Source: Labedella gwakjiensis
GTDB lineage: Bacteria > Actinomycetota > Actinomycetes > Actinomycetales > Microbacteriaceae
Direction: 5' to 3'
NCBI RefSeq assembly: GCF_003014675.1
Contig: NZ_PYAU01000001.1
Location: 124,001 to 188,000 of the forward strand
Length of the DNA stretch: 64,000 bases
Position 1 is the first letter of the stretch, and the number at the start of each line of letters is the position of its first letter. Of this stretch, positions 35,445 to 44,495 are shown one piece after another. Under the pieces are notes generated by a model. It saw only the letters and a program-made list of their open reading frames with translations. It was not told the origin of the DNA and searched no databases. A program made the position numbers and the translations under genes.

Positions 35445-35819
35445 TCACCCGGTGAGCTGAGCGCGGAGCTCGGCATCCGGTGAGCCTGTGAACTCCGCGA
35501 TGCGCCCATTCGCCACGCGGTACATCGCAAACTCCGCCACGTTCACGTGTCGCCTCGTCGGCGCGATACCGAGGTAGTCGCCGGTGTGTGTGCCGCTCCC
35601 CCGCAGGTGGGCGGCGATCCGGTCGTCCTCCGCGACGAGCTGGATCCGCTTCCAGCGCCAATCGGGGAAGGCGTGGAAGAGCTCGGCGAGATCCGCGATC
35701 CACGCCTCGGCGCCGCGAGGAAGGTGCGCTCGGCGCACGCCCGGGTCGATGAACTCGCGAATCGCGTCGAGCTCGTGGCGGTTCAGAGCATCGAGGTAGT
35801 CGCCGAACCACAGATGCAT
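35445..35819 (-). CDS. SnoaL-like / ester-cyclase-type protein
   Basis: 124 residues with the NTF2-like cone fold: YLDALNRHELDAIREFIDPGVRR, FHAFPDWRWKRIQLVAEDDRIAAHL and FAMYRVANGRIAEFTG. Such proteins range from polyketide cyclases to binding proteins. ATG 35819; a GTG at 35834 would add five residues and lies directly on a GGAGGG run. It is convergent with the cupin gene, 18 bases apart. Confidence 0.82.
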   Translation of the reverse strand: MHLWFGDYLDALNRHELDAIREFIDPGVRRAHLPRGAEAWIADLAELFHAFPDWRWKRIQLVAEDDRIAAHLRGSGTHTGDYLGIAPTRRHVNVAEFAMYRVANGRIAEFTGSPDAELRAQLTG

Positions 35820-35898
35820 CTCCCACGACTCCACCCCTCCATTATCCCGGGGTAGGGACGGAGGGGTGCGGCCGGTGGACGTCGTCGGGGCAGGACCG

Positions 35899-36336
35899 TC
35901 AGTCGGTGGGACGCTTGCGCAGCTGCTTCGTCTGGCTGCGCTTCTGGTTCGCCACGACGCGACGCTTCTGGGCGCCCTTGCTCGGTTTCGTGGGTCGACG
36001 CGGAGCAGCCGGCGGCCGTAGCGCCTCGGCGACCACGTCGGCGAGCCGGGCGAGCGCCGCCTCCCGGTTGCGCAGCTGCGCGCGCTGCTCCGATGAGGCG
36101 ATCGTGAGCACGCCGTCCACGAGACGCCCGTCCAACCGACCGAGCACCCGCTCCCGTTGAACGGGCGACAGCGCCCGCGACGCCGCGGCATCCCACACGA
36201 GCTCGACGCGCGAGTCGGTCGTATTCACGCCCTGCCCGCCCGGACCCGAAGACCGCGAGAACCGCCACGACAACTCCGAGTCGGGGATCGTGACCCCCGA
36301 TGTCACGCGGAGGCCGGGGCGGTGTGGAGTGGCCAT
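35899..36336 (-). CDS. arfB: Alternative ribosome-rescue factor / peptidyl-tRNA hydrolase ArfB
   Basis: 145 residues. The release-factor-type GGQ motif sits in RFSRSSGPGGQGVNTTDSRVEL, and the basic C-terminal tail (KPSKGAQKRRVVANQKRSQTK, in part) inserts into the mRNA channel of stalled ribosomes. It hydrolyses peptidyl-tRNA on non-stop complexes. ATG 36336 has GGAGGGG about eleven bases upstream. The foreign-looking island begins directly behind it, so its original promoter may have been replaced. Confidence 0.92.
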   Translation of the reverse strand: MATPHRPGLRVTSGVTIPDSELSWRFSRSSGPGGQGVNTTDSRVELVWDAAASRALSPVQRERVLGRLDGRLVDGVLTIASSEQRAQLRNREAALARLADVVAEALRPPAAPRRPTKPSKGAQKRRVVANQKRSQTKQLRKRPTD

Positions 36337-36786
36337 GGGTCCATCATCCCCTCCGGCGACTGCAAGATCTGTGGCAAGCCCGTCATGGAGATAGACCACA
36401 TCGATGGCAGCTCTGCCGATCTGGGCAACCTCCAACTCCTCTGCGCGGACTACCATCACACGAAGACCGCAGAGAGTCTTGTACCTGCCAGCGCCGAGCA
36501 GAGCGCGCTCTTCATGACACGAGTCGCTCCGGACATTCCTAGACTTCTCGCGGATGACAAGGTCACATGGCAGACGTCGTGGAGCGGGCTCAAGTCTTCC
36601 CGGAAGGCACGTTTCGTCGACAGCCTAAAGACTGCAGGGATCGACCTCTCGGGGCTTGAGACCCGAGCCCAGATGATCGCGGCGCGCGAGACGCAAGTTC
36701 CAATGCCGTCGCCACGGCCCCAAGAATACGACGAGGCCGACTACGGATCGAACTTCCTCGCCGACGCGACAGAGCGGTCAGCGTGA
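36322..36786 (+). CDS. HNH endonuclease, probably 5'-truncated
   Basis: The HNH core is clear: CKICGKPVMEIDHIDGSSADLGNLQLLCADYHH, with the first Cys pair, the catalytic DH, and the Asn and His positions; the second Cys pair is only partly kept. About 90 further residues follow. No ATG with a ribosome site begins the frame. GTG 36322 is possible but lies inside the arfB coding start, and the frame simply runs on into antisense arfB. The simplest reading is a 3' fragment left at the island junction near 36345-36358. Convergent with the helicase, 22 bases apart. Confidence 0.55.
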   Translation: MWSGHGSIIPSGDCKICGKPVMEIDHIDGSSADLGNLQLLCADYHHTKTAESLVPASAEQSALFMTRVAPDIPRLLADDKVTWQTSWSGLKSSRKARFVDSLKTAGIDLSGLETRAQMIAARETQVPMPSPRPQEYDEADYGSNFLADATERSA

Positions 36787-36808
36787 AAGCCAGGAGCCGA
36801 CCGGCACC

Positions 36809-39514
36809 CTAACGCGTGACGGGCGTCAGGCCACGCCTTCCTGACAGGAGCGCCACGTCCTTCGGGCTCGACTTGCGCTCCAGCTTTTCGATCACGGATT
36901 GCTGCGTCTCAGGGGTCCAGAACACCTGAAGCTTCTGGCGCGCCCTCGTCAAGGCCGTGTAGAAGATGCTGTGTGAAATGTCGTCCTCATTCGCGTCCGT
37001 CACAACTACCTTGACCGACTCATACTCGAGACCCTGGGCTCGGTGAATCGAGACCGCGTAGGCAACCTGGAACGGGATCGAAGTATTCAACGCCGCATCG
37101 TCATCGTCGCTGTTGGCCAACTCGAAGACGTCGAAGGCGACAACCGAGTCCCGCACCCACGCGAGCTCAGTCCCCCAGACCGAAAGCTCAGTAACGTCTC
37201 GCGCGAGATCGATCTCGAACCGGACTCGGCCGGGCACTCGCTCCATACCGACGATCACGCCCTTGAGGTTGTTGTAGATGAGCGGCTTGAACCGCTCGCT
37301 GTCGTTGAAGACGACAGGGTCCCCGATCTTGTAGGTGGCAGGTCCCCATTCGACCGAAGGGTTCGGGTTGCTGCTCTGCAGGAACCGGTTGATGTTGTTG
37401 ATCCCGTAGAGCCCGTCGTAGTTGAGGCACAGGATGATTTCGTCCTCACGCTGAGGCTCGAACAAAGTCTCGTTCAGAATGGTCGAGTAGCCACCCCTCG
37501 TCATCGCCTCCGTGATGTCGTCTTCGACATTGCGCACCTTCTGCCAGAGCCCGAGGAGCGCGGTATTTGTCGTGCGGTACGGAGTCTCCAGCTCGAAGAC
37601 CGACGCTTGTGGCACGAACGACCGCATCATCCCAAACCAGTTCCCGAACTGGATCGACTCAATTTGGTACACATCGCCGACGAGAACGAGCAACTTGAAC
37701 CGAGTTCCCTGGAGAACCTTGAGCAGGGCTTCGTTGCTGACCGTGCTGCACTCGTCGATGACGACGACCTCAAACTCGGGGTCGGACTGGTTCCGCCAGT
37801 TGTGGCTCGCGATTGTCCGGAACTGTGCGTGCTGCGACTGCACACGACGACGGAGATTGTCGACCGCTGGGTGTGTGTTCGCGAGGAAGAGCGTCGGCGA
37901 CTCGTTGAAGTAATTCGCGATGTAGTTCACCATCGTCGTCTTGCCAGTTCCGGCTGCACCGTAGACGAGTGCGACCCGCGACTCCTCGAAGAGTGATCTC
38001 AGGGCGCCGGCCTTAATTGGGTCGTCGATCAACTGAGGACGCTCGTCCAACCATTGGTCGATGGCGCTCCCCCAACCACCAACACCTGTGGCGGCATTGG
38101 CCTGCACCTTCTCAACGATCTCGACAATCTCGTTCTCGTAGCCCCGGATGAAAACATGCCCGCGATCTACTTCGAGCGTCCGGGCCTGGTGGCGCGCGCT
38201 CCGATATAGCGCATCGTTGTGTTGCTCGATCAAGGCAGGTACATCGCCGAAGCCCTCAAGGTCGGCGATCGGAGTGTAGAGCATCCCGTAGCGATCGACG
38301 TTGTTCTTCACTCGTCGGGCCAATAGCTCGTGCGTGCGATCGGTCGAGTCGATGGCTTCCATCAGGTCCCGAAACCGCGGGTTGTGGCCCATCGGAGACG
38401 TGCAGAACGGCATCTGATCGAACGGAATGCAGCCCCACTGAAGATTCAGCCCGGACAACCGTGCACATCCATCGGAGTTGTACTGCTGACGCACCACGGC
38501 ATTCTTGAGCTGCAGCAAGAGGTACCGTAGCACCACGTAGCCGCGGCGCTTCTCCTTGATGATCGCCCGAGCTTTGTCTAGGGCCGGGAAGATCCTTGGA
38601 TCTCGGGACCGCTCGGTCACCTTGGCTTTGACGCGTTCGTACCGCCGGTCTGACAGGTCCATGAGATCAACCAAGGTCGACTCGGTCGACGTCAGGTAGT
38701 CCATGAGAGCCCGATATTCGGGACCGCCGGAGTTGACGTTCGTTGACGGACCAACCAGGCGCGCGAAGTTCTCAAGCTCACACGGACGGATAGACACAGC
38801 CCACTTTCGGATGACCGTGATCGGCATTGTCTGCCCGAGCACGTCGATCGACTCAGAACGTAGCGTCAGATAGGCAGCGTACTTGTCACCGACATCCTGA
38901 TCGGTGAAGGCGATCACGCGGTCGAACTTACTGTTGCGATCAACCGGATTCGTGAAGGTCACCTCGTAGTAGATCCGACCGTTCACGAAGAGGGGGCGGG
39001 TCTTGAGGACGTAGTATCGCGAAGACGAATCTCCGGCCTCGGGGAGGCTTCGCACCGCGACAATACGAGCAGCGATCTTCTCGTGGTACTCCCGGAGAGA
39101 CGGATCAAGGTCCACTGGGAATGACTCGAGGTTGGCAAGCACCTCGAGGCCGAACGTGTCGCTAAGGAAAGCGCGGACTCGCAACAGGTACTCGTAGTAC
39201 TTGAGCATCAAGCGTTCGGAACTGTCGCCGTCGAACGTGTAGTGCGAGGTGCTCGGCTGAAGCAGCGTATAGAAGCGATTCAAGAACGCGAACTTGCCCC
39301 GCGACTTGATGTGCGCGAGTGCGGCCGTGATCGCGGCATAGTCGTGCTCGGTGTCGCCGTCGTTGGTGTGCACCAGAACCGCGACACCCTCGACGAGGTT
39401 CCGGAGCTGCAAGAGCATGTTCTGGGACAGGAGTCCGCGGTCATCGCCGAGCGCCTCGATGTTGCTGCAGACCGCTTCGTCGATGCTGCTTACGTGCTCG
39501 TAGACGGTACTCAC
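36809..39514 (-). CDS. SF1 DNA/RNA helicase of the island operon
   Basis: 901 residues. The last ~400 carry SF1 (RecD/UvrD-like) motifs: Walker A GAAGTGKTT (about 519-527), Walker B VVIDECST (about 586), motif III VLVGDVYQIESI, PYRT, and motifs V/VI SIHRAQGLEYE and FYTALTRARQKL. The first ~510 residues have no motif I recognise and may contain the substrate-binding or effector part. I start at GTG 39514, twelve bases past the ATPase stop, with GGGGA at five bases; the open frame to 39613 would overlap the ATPase. Probably acts with the ATPase on foreign DNA or RNA. Confidence 0.85.
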   Translation of the reverse strand: MSTVYEHVSSIDEAVCSNIEALGDDRGLLSQNMLLQLRNLVEGVAVLVHTNDGDTEHDYAAITAALAHIKSRGKFAFLNRFYTLLQPSTSHYTFDGDSSERLMLKYYEYLLRVRAFLSDTFGLEVLANLESFPVDLDPSLREYHEKIAARIVAVRSLPEAGDSSSRYYVLKTRPLFVNGRIYYEVTFTNPVDRNSKFDRVIAFTDQDVGDKYAAYLTLRSESIDVLGQTMPITVIRKWAVSIRPCELENFARLVGPSTNVNSGGPEYRALMDYLTSTESTLVDLMDLSDRRYERVKAKVTERSRDPRIFPALDKARAIIKEKRRGYVVLRYLLLQLKNAVVRQQYNSDGCARLSGLNLQWGCIPFDQMPFCTSPMGHNPRFRDLMEAIDSTDRTHELLARRVKNNVDRYGMLYTPIADLEGFGDVPALIEQHNDALYRSARHQARTLEVDRGHVFIRGYENEIVEIVEKVQANAATGVGGWGSAIDQWLDERPQLIDDPIKAGALRSLFEESRVALVYGAAGTGKTTMVNYIANYFNESPTLFLANTHPAVDNLRRRVQSQHAQFRTIASHNWRNQSDPEFEVVVIDECSTVSNEALLKVLQGTRFKLLVLVGDVYQIESIQFGNWFGMMRSFVPQASVFELETPYRTTNTALLGLWQKVRNVEDDITEAMTRGGYSTILNETLFEPQREDEIILCLNYDGLYGINNINRFLQSSNPNPSVEWGPATYKIGDPVVFNDSERFKPLIYNNLKGVIVGMERVPGRVRFEIDLARDVTELSVWGTELAWVRDSVVAFDVFELANSDDDDAALNTSIPFQVAYAVSIHRAQGLEYESVKVVVTDANEDDISHSIFYTALTRARQKLQVFWTPETQQSVIEKLERKSSPKDVALLSGRRGLTPVTR

Positions 39515-39525
39515 AACGTCCCCGA

Positions 39526-41967
39526 CTACTTCTTCTTGAGGTTCAGGTTGTAGTTGCCGCAGTCGCAGCGGAGTGCATCTTCGGGCCAGCCGGTATAGAT
39601 CCATCCGCCGCAATCGGGGTTGTCGCAGGTGAAGAGATCGAGGAACGCGCGCGTCGCATCGAGAACGGGCTCCAGATCATTCACAGAAGCGTTCGCCCAG
39701 TCGTTGTTGTGCACCATCGAGTTCACGAGCCACACTTCGGATTCCTGCTCGGGGACGATGGCGGCGCGCTCCGCCTTCTTCGTTTTCACTACTTCGACCG
39801 CTGTCTCGTCGCCCCATGAGTTCGCTGCTGCTGCTGCCTTGGCGAGCAAGTCGCCGTGACGACCCTTTACCGCAGACAGGAGCACCGACAGGTCGTAGTT
39901 GTTGTCTCCGCGGAAGGGCACCTTCCCGCCGATGGCCTCAGCGATATCTGCGGCTGCGGCTTCCAGCCGCCGACGAAGCTTGTGCGCGGCACCAGCGACG
40001 TCCTCCTTGGCGAGGTCCTCGTCAATGCGCTCCCAGATGTCGCCCTGCTCGTAGACCGGGCCACCATCGACGGTCCATCCATAGAAGCGCGCCTGGGACT
40101 TCGAGGTGATGAGACCGGCCGACTGCATCTGACGGGCCCACACGACGTCGTGGGTCGTGATGATGAACTGAACGTCCGGGAATTCGCTCTTGAGCAGTTC
40201 GCAGAACTGGCGGCGGTGGTTGACGTCAACCGACATCACCACGTCATCGAGTACGGCGTAGCGAAACCCCTCGCCAAGGAGCTGCTTCACGAGAGCGAGG
40301 TACAGGCAGACGCCCATCCCGTCCTGATGTCCCTCGCTGTGGTAGGCCGTGGGCGGGAACTTACCGATGCCGTAGAAATCCACGGTGAGGTCAAGACTCC
40401 CCGACGTGGGCTTCAGTTCGGCGGTGAAATGCCCCTCGTCGTCGGAATTGATGATCTGGTAGTAGCGGCTGAAGTCGGCCTCGACGGACTCGTAGAGTTC
40501 TTTGAGCGCCGTATCCGAGACCGCGCAGTACTGGTCATAGATGATCTGGGCATTGTCGCGAACCGCCGTGGCCTTCGTTGCTTGAGCGCGTGCAACGCGA
40601 ACGCGAGCCCACCGATCCTGAGCGATGGCGAGATAGGTTCGGGCGGCGGTCGAAGCAGTCTGGTCGGGCAGTGCTTTGAGGGTCGTATCCAGGTCTCCGA
40701 CGAGGCGACGGGTATCGGACTCGATCGCGAAGATGGAAGACGCAAGCGCATCGGCGGCCGCCAGGACCGATTCAGGTGTGGTCCCGACGGCCTGGTTATG
40801 AGCCGAGATAGATGCGGAGAAGTTCGAAAGGAGGTGGGGAAGCGTGTCGTCGCCGTGCGAGGTCGCGAAGGGAATTGCCTTGTCGATCGACTCCTTCAAC
40901 TCGCGAAGACCAGTGCGATAGGCCGTTGCGGCTGCCAGGAGCTGCGTCCGCACGCCGACGGCGCTGCGAGAATGCTCGAGCTTCTCGGTGAGATGCGCGC
41001 GAAGGGTGTCGATGTCTTCCCAGTCGTGGTCGCAAAGAGGACAGTGTCCATCGACTAAGGCCGCAAGGCCGGCGTCAACGAGTTGCTGGTGTTTGAGGGC
41101 TTCTAGCAGCGTTGGGTCGTCAGCAAGCTCCTGCGCGATCGTCGCGAGCGCAGTCTGCTTCGCGGCGAGTTCCGTTGTGTCGTCCACTGCATCGATCAGA
41201 CCGGCGACCTCGAGCAACGCGGTCGCGAGGTTGAACGTTCCCGCCTCGCCAGCGGCAGTGAGCCCCTCCTCGAAGTTGGTATCAATGGTGACGTCCGTGA
41301 GTGGATCAGCGCCAAGAACTGCTCGCCGAGCATTGATCTCACGGGCGATGCTCTCGGACAGCAGCTCGCCGATGCCCAGGTGAGCTGCGAAGTTGGTCTC
41401 CGCCGTCGACCGCTCGGTCGTGGCCGTGGTGAGCGCACCGCTCGTCTTGGTAAGCGACGACTTGAGAAGCTTGCGGAACTCATCGAGACGATCGAGCTTG
41501 AGGAGCGCCTGCACTTCCTGGGCTCGCTCGCCCGGCTTCGACAGCACGTACTTAATGATTTCGCGGCGCGACAAGGTCAGTTCAGGGTGGACCTGGGCCT
41601 CGGCGATGGAAGCGCGCATCGGCTCGGTGTCCGGATCGAGCGTGAACTCACCAGGGTCCTTGATGCTGCGTCGGAGCACCGCGGTGTCACCGGTCACGAT
41701 ATCCTTGACGGTCAGCTCGACGACCGCGGCGCCGGGATCGTCTCGCTTGTGAACGTGCGGGCCGTGCTTCACGAGCGTGACACCACCAGTTCCAGCGCCG
41801 AGTAGGCGGTGGATGCTGCCCGACAATGCGAAGTCGATCGCGTCAACCACGCCACTCTTGCCCGATCCGTTCGGGCCGTGGATCGCGAACGACTTCGACC
41901 TCAGGGGTAGATCCAGTACTCGGATACCGCGGAAGTCTTCCATGTGGAGATGCTCGAGTTGGATCAT
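39526..41967 (-). CDS. Rad50/SMC-like AAA ATPase with CxxC hook and zinc ribbon
   Basis: 813 residues. Walker A HGPNGSGKSGVVDAIDFAL (residues 31-38 core), long coiled coils interrupted by CPLC (Cys309-Cys312), which resembles a Rad50/RloC zinc hook, then an ABC-signature region YHSEGHQDGMG, Walker B YAVLDDVVMSVD and H-loop FIITTHDVVW. After the ATPase head, about 180 residues form a helical domain with LVNSMVHNNDW, and the protein ends in a zinc ribbon (CDNPDC then CDCG). No TOPRIM motif is seen. It overlaps the small upstream gene by 4 bases. Confidence 0.88.
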   Translation of the reverse strand: MIQLEHLHMEDFRGIRVLDLPLRSKSFAIHGPNGSGKSGVVDAIDFALSGSIHRLLGAGTGGVTLVKHGPHVHKRDDPGAAVVELTVKDIVTGDTAVLRRSIKDPGEFTLDPDTEPMRASIAEAQVHPELTLSRREIIKYVLSKPGERAQEVQALLKLDRLDEFRKLLKSSLTKTSGALTTATTERSTAETNFAAHLGIGELLSESIAREINARRAVLGADPLTDVTIDTNFEEGLTAAGEAGTFNLATALLEVAGLIDAVDDTTELAAKQTALATIAQELADDPTLLEALKHQQLVDAGLAALVDGHCPLCDHDWEDIDTLRAHLTEKLEHSRSAVGVRTQLLAAATAYRTGLRELKESIDKAIPFATSHGDDTLPHLLSNFSASISAHNQAVGTTPESVLAAADALASSIFAIESDTRRLVGDLDTTLKALPDQTASTAARTYLAIAQDRWARVRVARAQATKATAVRDNAQIIYDQYCAVSDTALKELYESVEADFSRYYQIINSDDEGHFTAELKPTSGSLDLTVDFYGIGKFPPTAYHSEGHQDGMGVCLYLALVKQLLGEGFRYAVLDDVVMSVDVNHRRQFCELLKSEFPDVQFIITTHDVVWARQMQSAGLITSKSQARFYGWTVDGGPVYEQGDIWERIDEDLAKEDVAGAAHKLRRRLEAAAADIAEAIGGKVPFRGDNNYDLSVLLSAVKGRHGDLLAKAAAAANSWGDETAVEVVKTKKAERAAIVPEQESEVWLVNSMVHNNDWANASVNDLEPVLDATRAFLDLFTCDNPDCGGWIYTGWPEDALRCDCGNYNLNLKKK

Positions 41968-42140
41968 GCGAACTTTTGCCCGCTGTGCTGCTTGATAAAT
42001 TCGGCCACAATCTCCGCAGTTGGGAGCTTTTCGCCGAGAAACGCCAAACCGATGGCCTTGATCAGATCCTCGTTCAGCCCCTTTTCCGTGAGCTTAGCAA
42101 GGTAGGACACCAGTACTGCGTCCTCGAGCGGAGTGCTCAT
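41964..42140 (-). CDS. Small helical protein, first gene of the island operon
   Basis: 58 residues, mostly helical and amphipathic: MSTPLEDAVLVSYLAKL, then KGLNEDLIKAIGLAFLG, then TAEIVAEFIKQH. ATG 42140 has AAGGA about nine bases upstream; the frame allows an ATG at 42170 with no site. Its stop overlaps the ATPase start by 4 bases, so both are translated together. It may be a regulatory or assembly subunit; no family recognised. A likely -10 (CATACT) lies about 55-60 bases upstream. Confidence 0.7.
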   Translation of the reverse strand: MSTPLEDAVLVSYLAKLTEKGLNEDLIKAIGLAFLGEKLPTAEIVAEFIKQHSGQKFA

Positions 42141-42291
42141 TCTCTTGTCCTTATTCTGATCGGGGGTCATATCGCCACTTAGTATGACGATTTATCTTTT
42201 TTTCTGTAGAGGTCCTCAGGACTCCGCAGCCTCTGTTGCCGAGTCGCGCGGGCTGAAGACGGGTCTGATGCAGGAATCGGTGACAGGTTAG

Positions 42292-43152
42292 TCACGCGGC
42301 CAGCTCGGCCGGTGGTTTCATGATGGTCTCGTACTCGACGGGGGTCAAACAGCCCAGGCCGAGCTGTCTTCGGCGTCGGTGGTAGGTGCGTTCGATCCAG
42401 ACAACGATGGTCATGCGTAGTTCGTCGCGCGTGGCCCAGGCGCGACGGTTCAGGACGTTCTTCTGGAGCAGGCTGAAGAAGCTCTCCATAGCCGCGTTGT
42501 CGCCGGCAGCGCCGACCCTCCCCATTGATCCGACCGGCCCGTGGTGGGCCAGAACGGTCAAGACTATCCGGGACCGGAACTGGCTGCCCCGGTCCGAATG
42601 AACGATGCAGCCGGCGACGTTGCCTCGGCGGGCGACCGCTTATTTGATGGCGTCGACGACAAGGCGGGACTTCATCCGATCGCTGATTGAGTAGCCCACG
42701 ATCCGGTTGCTGAACACGTCTTTCACAGCGCACAAATACAACTTCCCCTGCCCGGTCCAGTGCTCGGTGATGCCGGTCAGCCAGAGCCGATTCGGCGCTT
42801 CGGCGGCGAACACACGTTGCACGTGGTCGTCGTGGACTGGTGGACCAGGCTTGGTACCTTTTCGGCGCCGGCGGCGCTGCACCGCGGACATGATCCCGGC
42901 ATCCGAACACAACCGCCATGCGGTCCGGTCCGCCATCGGGAACCCGACCTCGCGAGCTTCGTCGGCGAGGAGCCGATACCCGATTTCGGGATCTTCCCGA
43001 TACGCTCTCGTCAACGCGTTGACCCGGTCTTGGCGCAGCGCCTCGGTGGGGGTGATCGGGTGGGCCAGCCACCGGTAATACGGTTGGCGGGCGAGCGTGA
43101 GGACCCGGCACGTCACCGCGACGGGAACCCCGTCAGCGGCGAGCTCTTTCAC
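42292..43152 (-). pseudogene. IS3-family transposase orfB, inactivated
   Basis: The DDE integrase half. Reading continues in one frame from MKELAADGVPVAVTCRVL through SDRGSQF and NAAMESFFSLLQK to EYETIMKPP, but an in-frame TAA at 42640-42642 splits it. In addition the first catalytic Asp is replaced: the family motif WLTDITEH reads WLTGITEH. Two independent lesions mean it cannot transpose the element. Confidence 0.9.
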
Positions 43153-43460
43153 GAGCGGGTAGAGCCTTTTCCCGGCAGATTCGCCTGCGACAAATACGCC
43201 GCGGCTCGCCGTAGGACCTCGTTCTCCTGCTCAAGGAGCCTGGTCCGTCGGTTCGCGGCCCGCAACTCGGCCGAGTCCGACCGCTACGTCCCAGGCTTCG
43301 CCCCGTCGTCGATGTCGCCTTGACGAATCCACTTCGACAACGTGATCAGGTGCACCCCAAAATTGGAAGCGATCCGCTCGAGCGTCACACCCGGCTCGCG
43401 ACCCCGCGCGGCTCGGACAACGTCCTCCCGGAACTCCTTCGGAAACGGCTTCGACGTGAT
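43149..43460 (-). pseudogene. IS3-family transposase orfA, inactivated
   Basis: Helix-turn-helix protein of the element: SKPFPKEFREDVVRAARG, TLERIASNFGVHLITLSKWIRQ, and the leucine-zipper part LLEQENEVLRRAAAYLSQANLPGKGSTRS (quoted in part). An in-frame TAG follows GDIDDGAKPGT, and no ATG precedes the frame (ATC ACG where a start is expected). It would normally make the fusion transposase with orfB by frameshifting. Confidence 0.85.
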
Positions 43461-43686
43461 GACATACTTTCAGGCCGCCCTCCCGGACAAGCCAGATCAG
43501 TTGTCAGCAATCCCTGCATCAGACCCAAGCCCGGGAACTGCAATTCGATGCCGTGCTCGCTCGATCATCTGAGCGTCTCGAGCGCTTGGCTGGAAAAGAT
43601 CCTTCGCGAACAGGATGAATTGGACGTCGAACTTGCGACGCGGAGTGTCCTCGACTCTGGCTGCGCGGCCCGATTAGGCTCGCCGC

Positions 43687-44262
43687 GTGACTCCCTCTGA
43701 CGCCGGTGCGCTGGTACTCGATCCCACAGCTCAAGTTCTGCTCACGATCTTCGGTGCTGCACTGGTCACCGCGGCCTCCGGGTTCGTTGGCGCGTGGTTG
43801 CAATCGAGGCGCGATCACAAGCGCTGGGTGCGACAAGAAAGGCTCGGCGCCTACGTCGCTTTCATGAAGGTTGCCCAAGATCTCGCTGGGATTGCTCGCG
43901 ACGTGGAGAAGACAATAGGCCGTGGGCACGCCACTCGCGCCGCGGTCGATGAGGCTAGGACTGCGTTAGCGGCCAGCGTAGATAGTTCCGAGCGCGCTCA
44001 CTTAGCCGCCCAGGTGCAGCGTCACCAGGACACATTGGAAGCCCTGATCGCGGCTCTCGCCGACAATCAGGACCGACAGAAGATGCTCATGGACACCGTT
44101 GTAGACAGAGCAACCGCTTTCTACTTACTCGGTCCAGCGAAGGTCGAAGATGCCGCAACCGCTTTCGCCGGCGCGATGGGCGTCGGAGGCTCCGAGGAAA
44201 TGGACCGCCAGCTCGGTCGACTCCATGCAGTGATGCGTGAAGCGCTGAGAATCAAACATTGA
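43687..44262 (+). CDS. Hypothetical membrane protein (191 aa)
   Basis: One N-terminal membrane helix (VLLTIFGAALVTAASGFVGAWL), then a basic stretch (QSRRDHKRWVRQERLGAYVAF) and a long helical, coiled-coil-prone region to the end. GTG 43687 lacks a ribosome site; GATTAG (43673-43678) would be a -10 for a leaderless message. It lies between the IS relic and the tRNA in the island. Function unknown. Confidence 0.7.
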   Translation: MTPSDAGALVLDPTAQVLLTIFGAALVTAASGFVGAWLQSRRDHKRWVRQERLGAYVAFMKVAQDLAGIARDVEKTIGRGHATRAAVDEARTALAASVDSSERAHLAAQVQRHQDTLEALIAALADNQDRQKMLMDTVVDRATAFYLLGPAKVEDAATAFAGAMGVGGSEEMDRQLGRLHAVMREALRIKH

Positions 44263-44495
44263 GCGAGTTCGGGCGGTGACCATCTGCACTGGATGCCTCA
44301 GAAAGAAGCCATTCCGAACCGCCCCGGGCCCGCCACCCGTACTGGCGGCTACCAGCCGAGACCTTCCAGTGACTCAGCCTCGCTGCGCGTAATTTTCGGG
44401 GATGCTCTCCAGACAAGAGCGACACCGCTCTCGCTCGACGGTGGAACCTTGGGCTTCGGATAAGAATTCGAACCTCAGTCCTGTGCACGAACACC

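Larger units (their letters stand above)
42261..43526 (-). mobile_element. Decayed IS3-family insertion sequence
   Basis: 1,266 bp bounded by imperfect inverted repeats: 42261-42286 starting GGGTCTGATGCAGG, and the complement of 43503-43526 starting with the same 14 bases. Inside are an orfA/orfB pair on the minus strand with the usual overlap. Both frames are broken. No target duplication is visible (left flank GAC, right flank AAG). Confidence 0.88.
36345..44495. other. Putative genomic island ending at tRNA-Arg
   Basis: From just behind arfB to the 3' end of tRNA-Arg(CCU), base composition and codon use are visibly lower in GC than on either side. The stretch holds a three-gene DNA-processing operon, a truncated HNH gene, an IS3 relic and an orphan membrane protein. 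The tRNA 3' end faces the island, the usual integration geometry. I found no integrase and no duplicated tRNA end at the left border. Confidence 0.6.

Noticed and set aside
36337-36365. Possible attachment-site copy of the tRNA-Arg 3' end at the left island border
   Set aside because: Direct comparison of TGGTGCCCCTGGAGGGACTC with the border shows no convincing match.
43687-44262. Phage or integrase function for the island membrane protein
   Set aside because: It has one membrane helix and a coiled-coil region, and no recombinase or phage motif.
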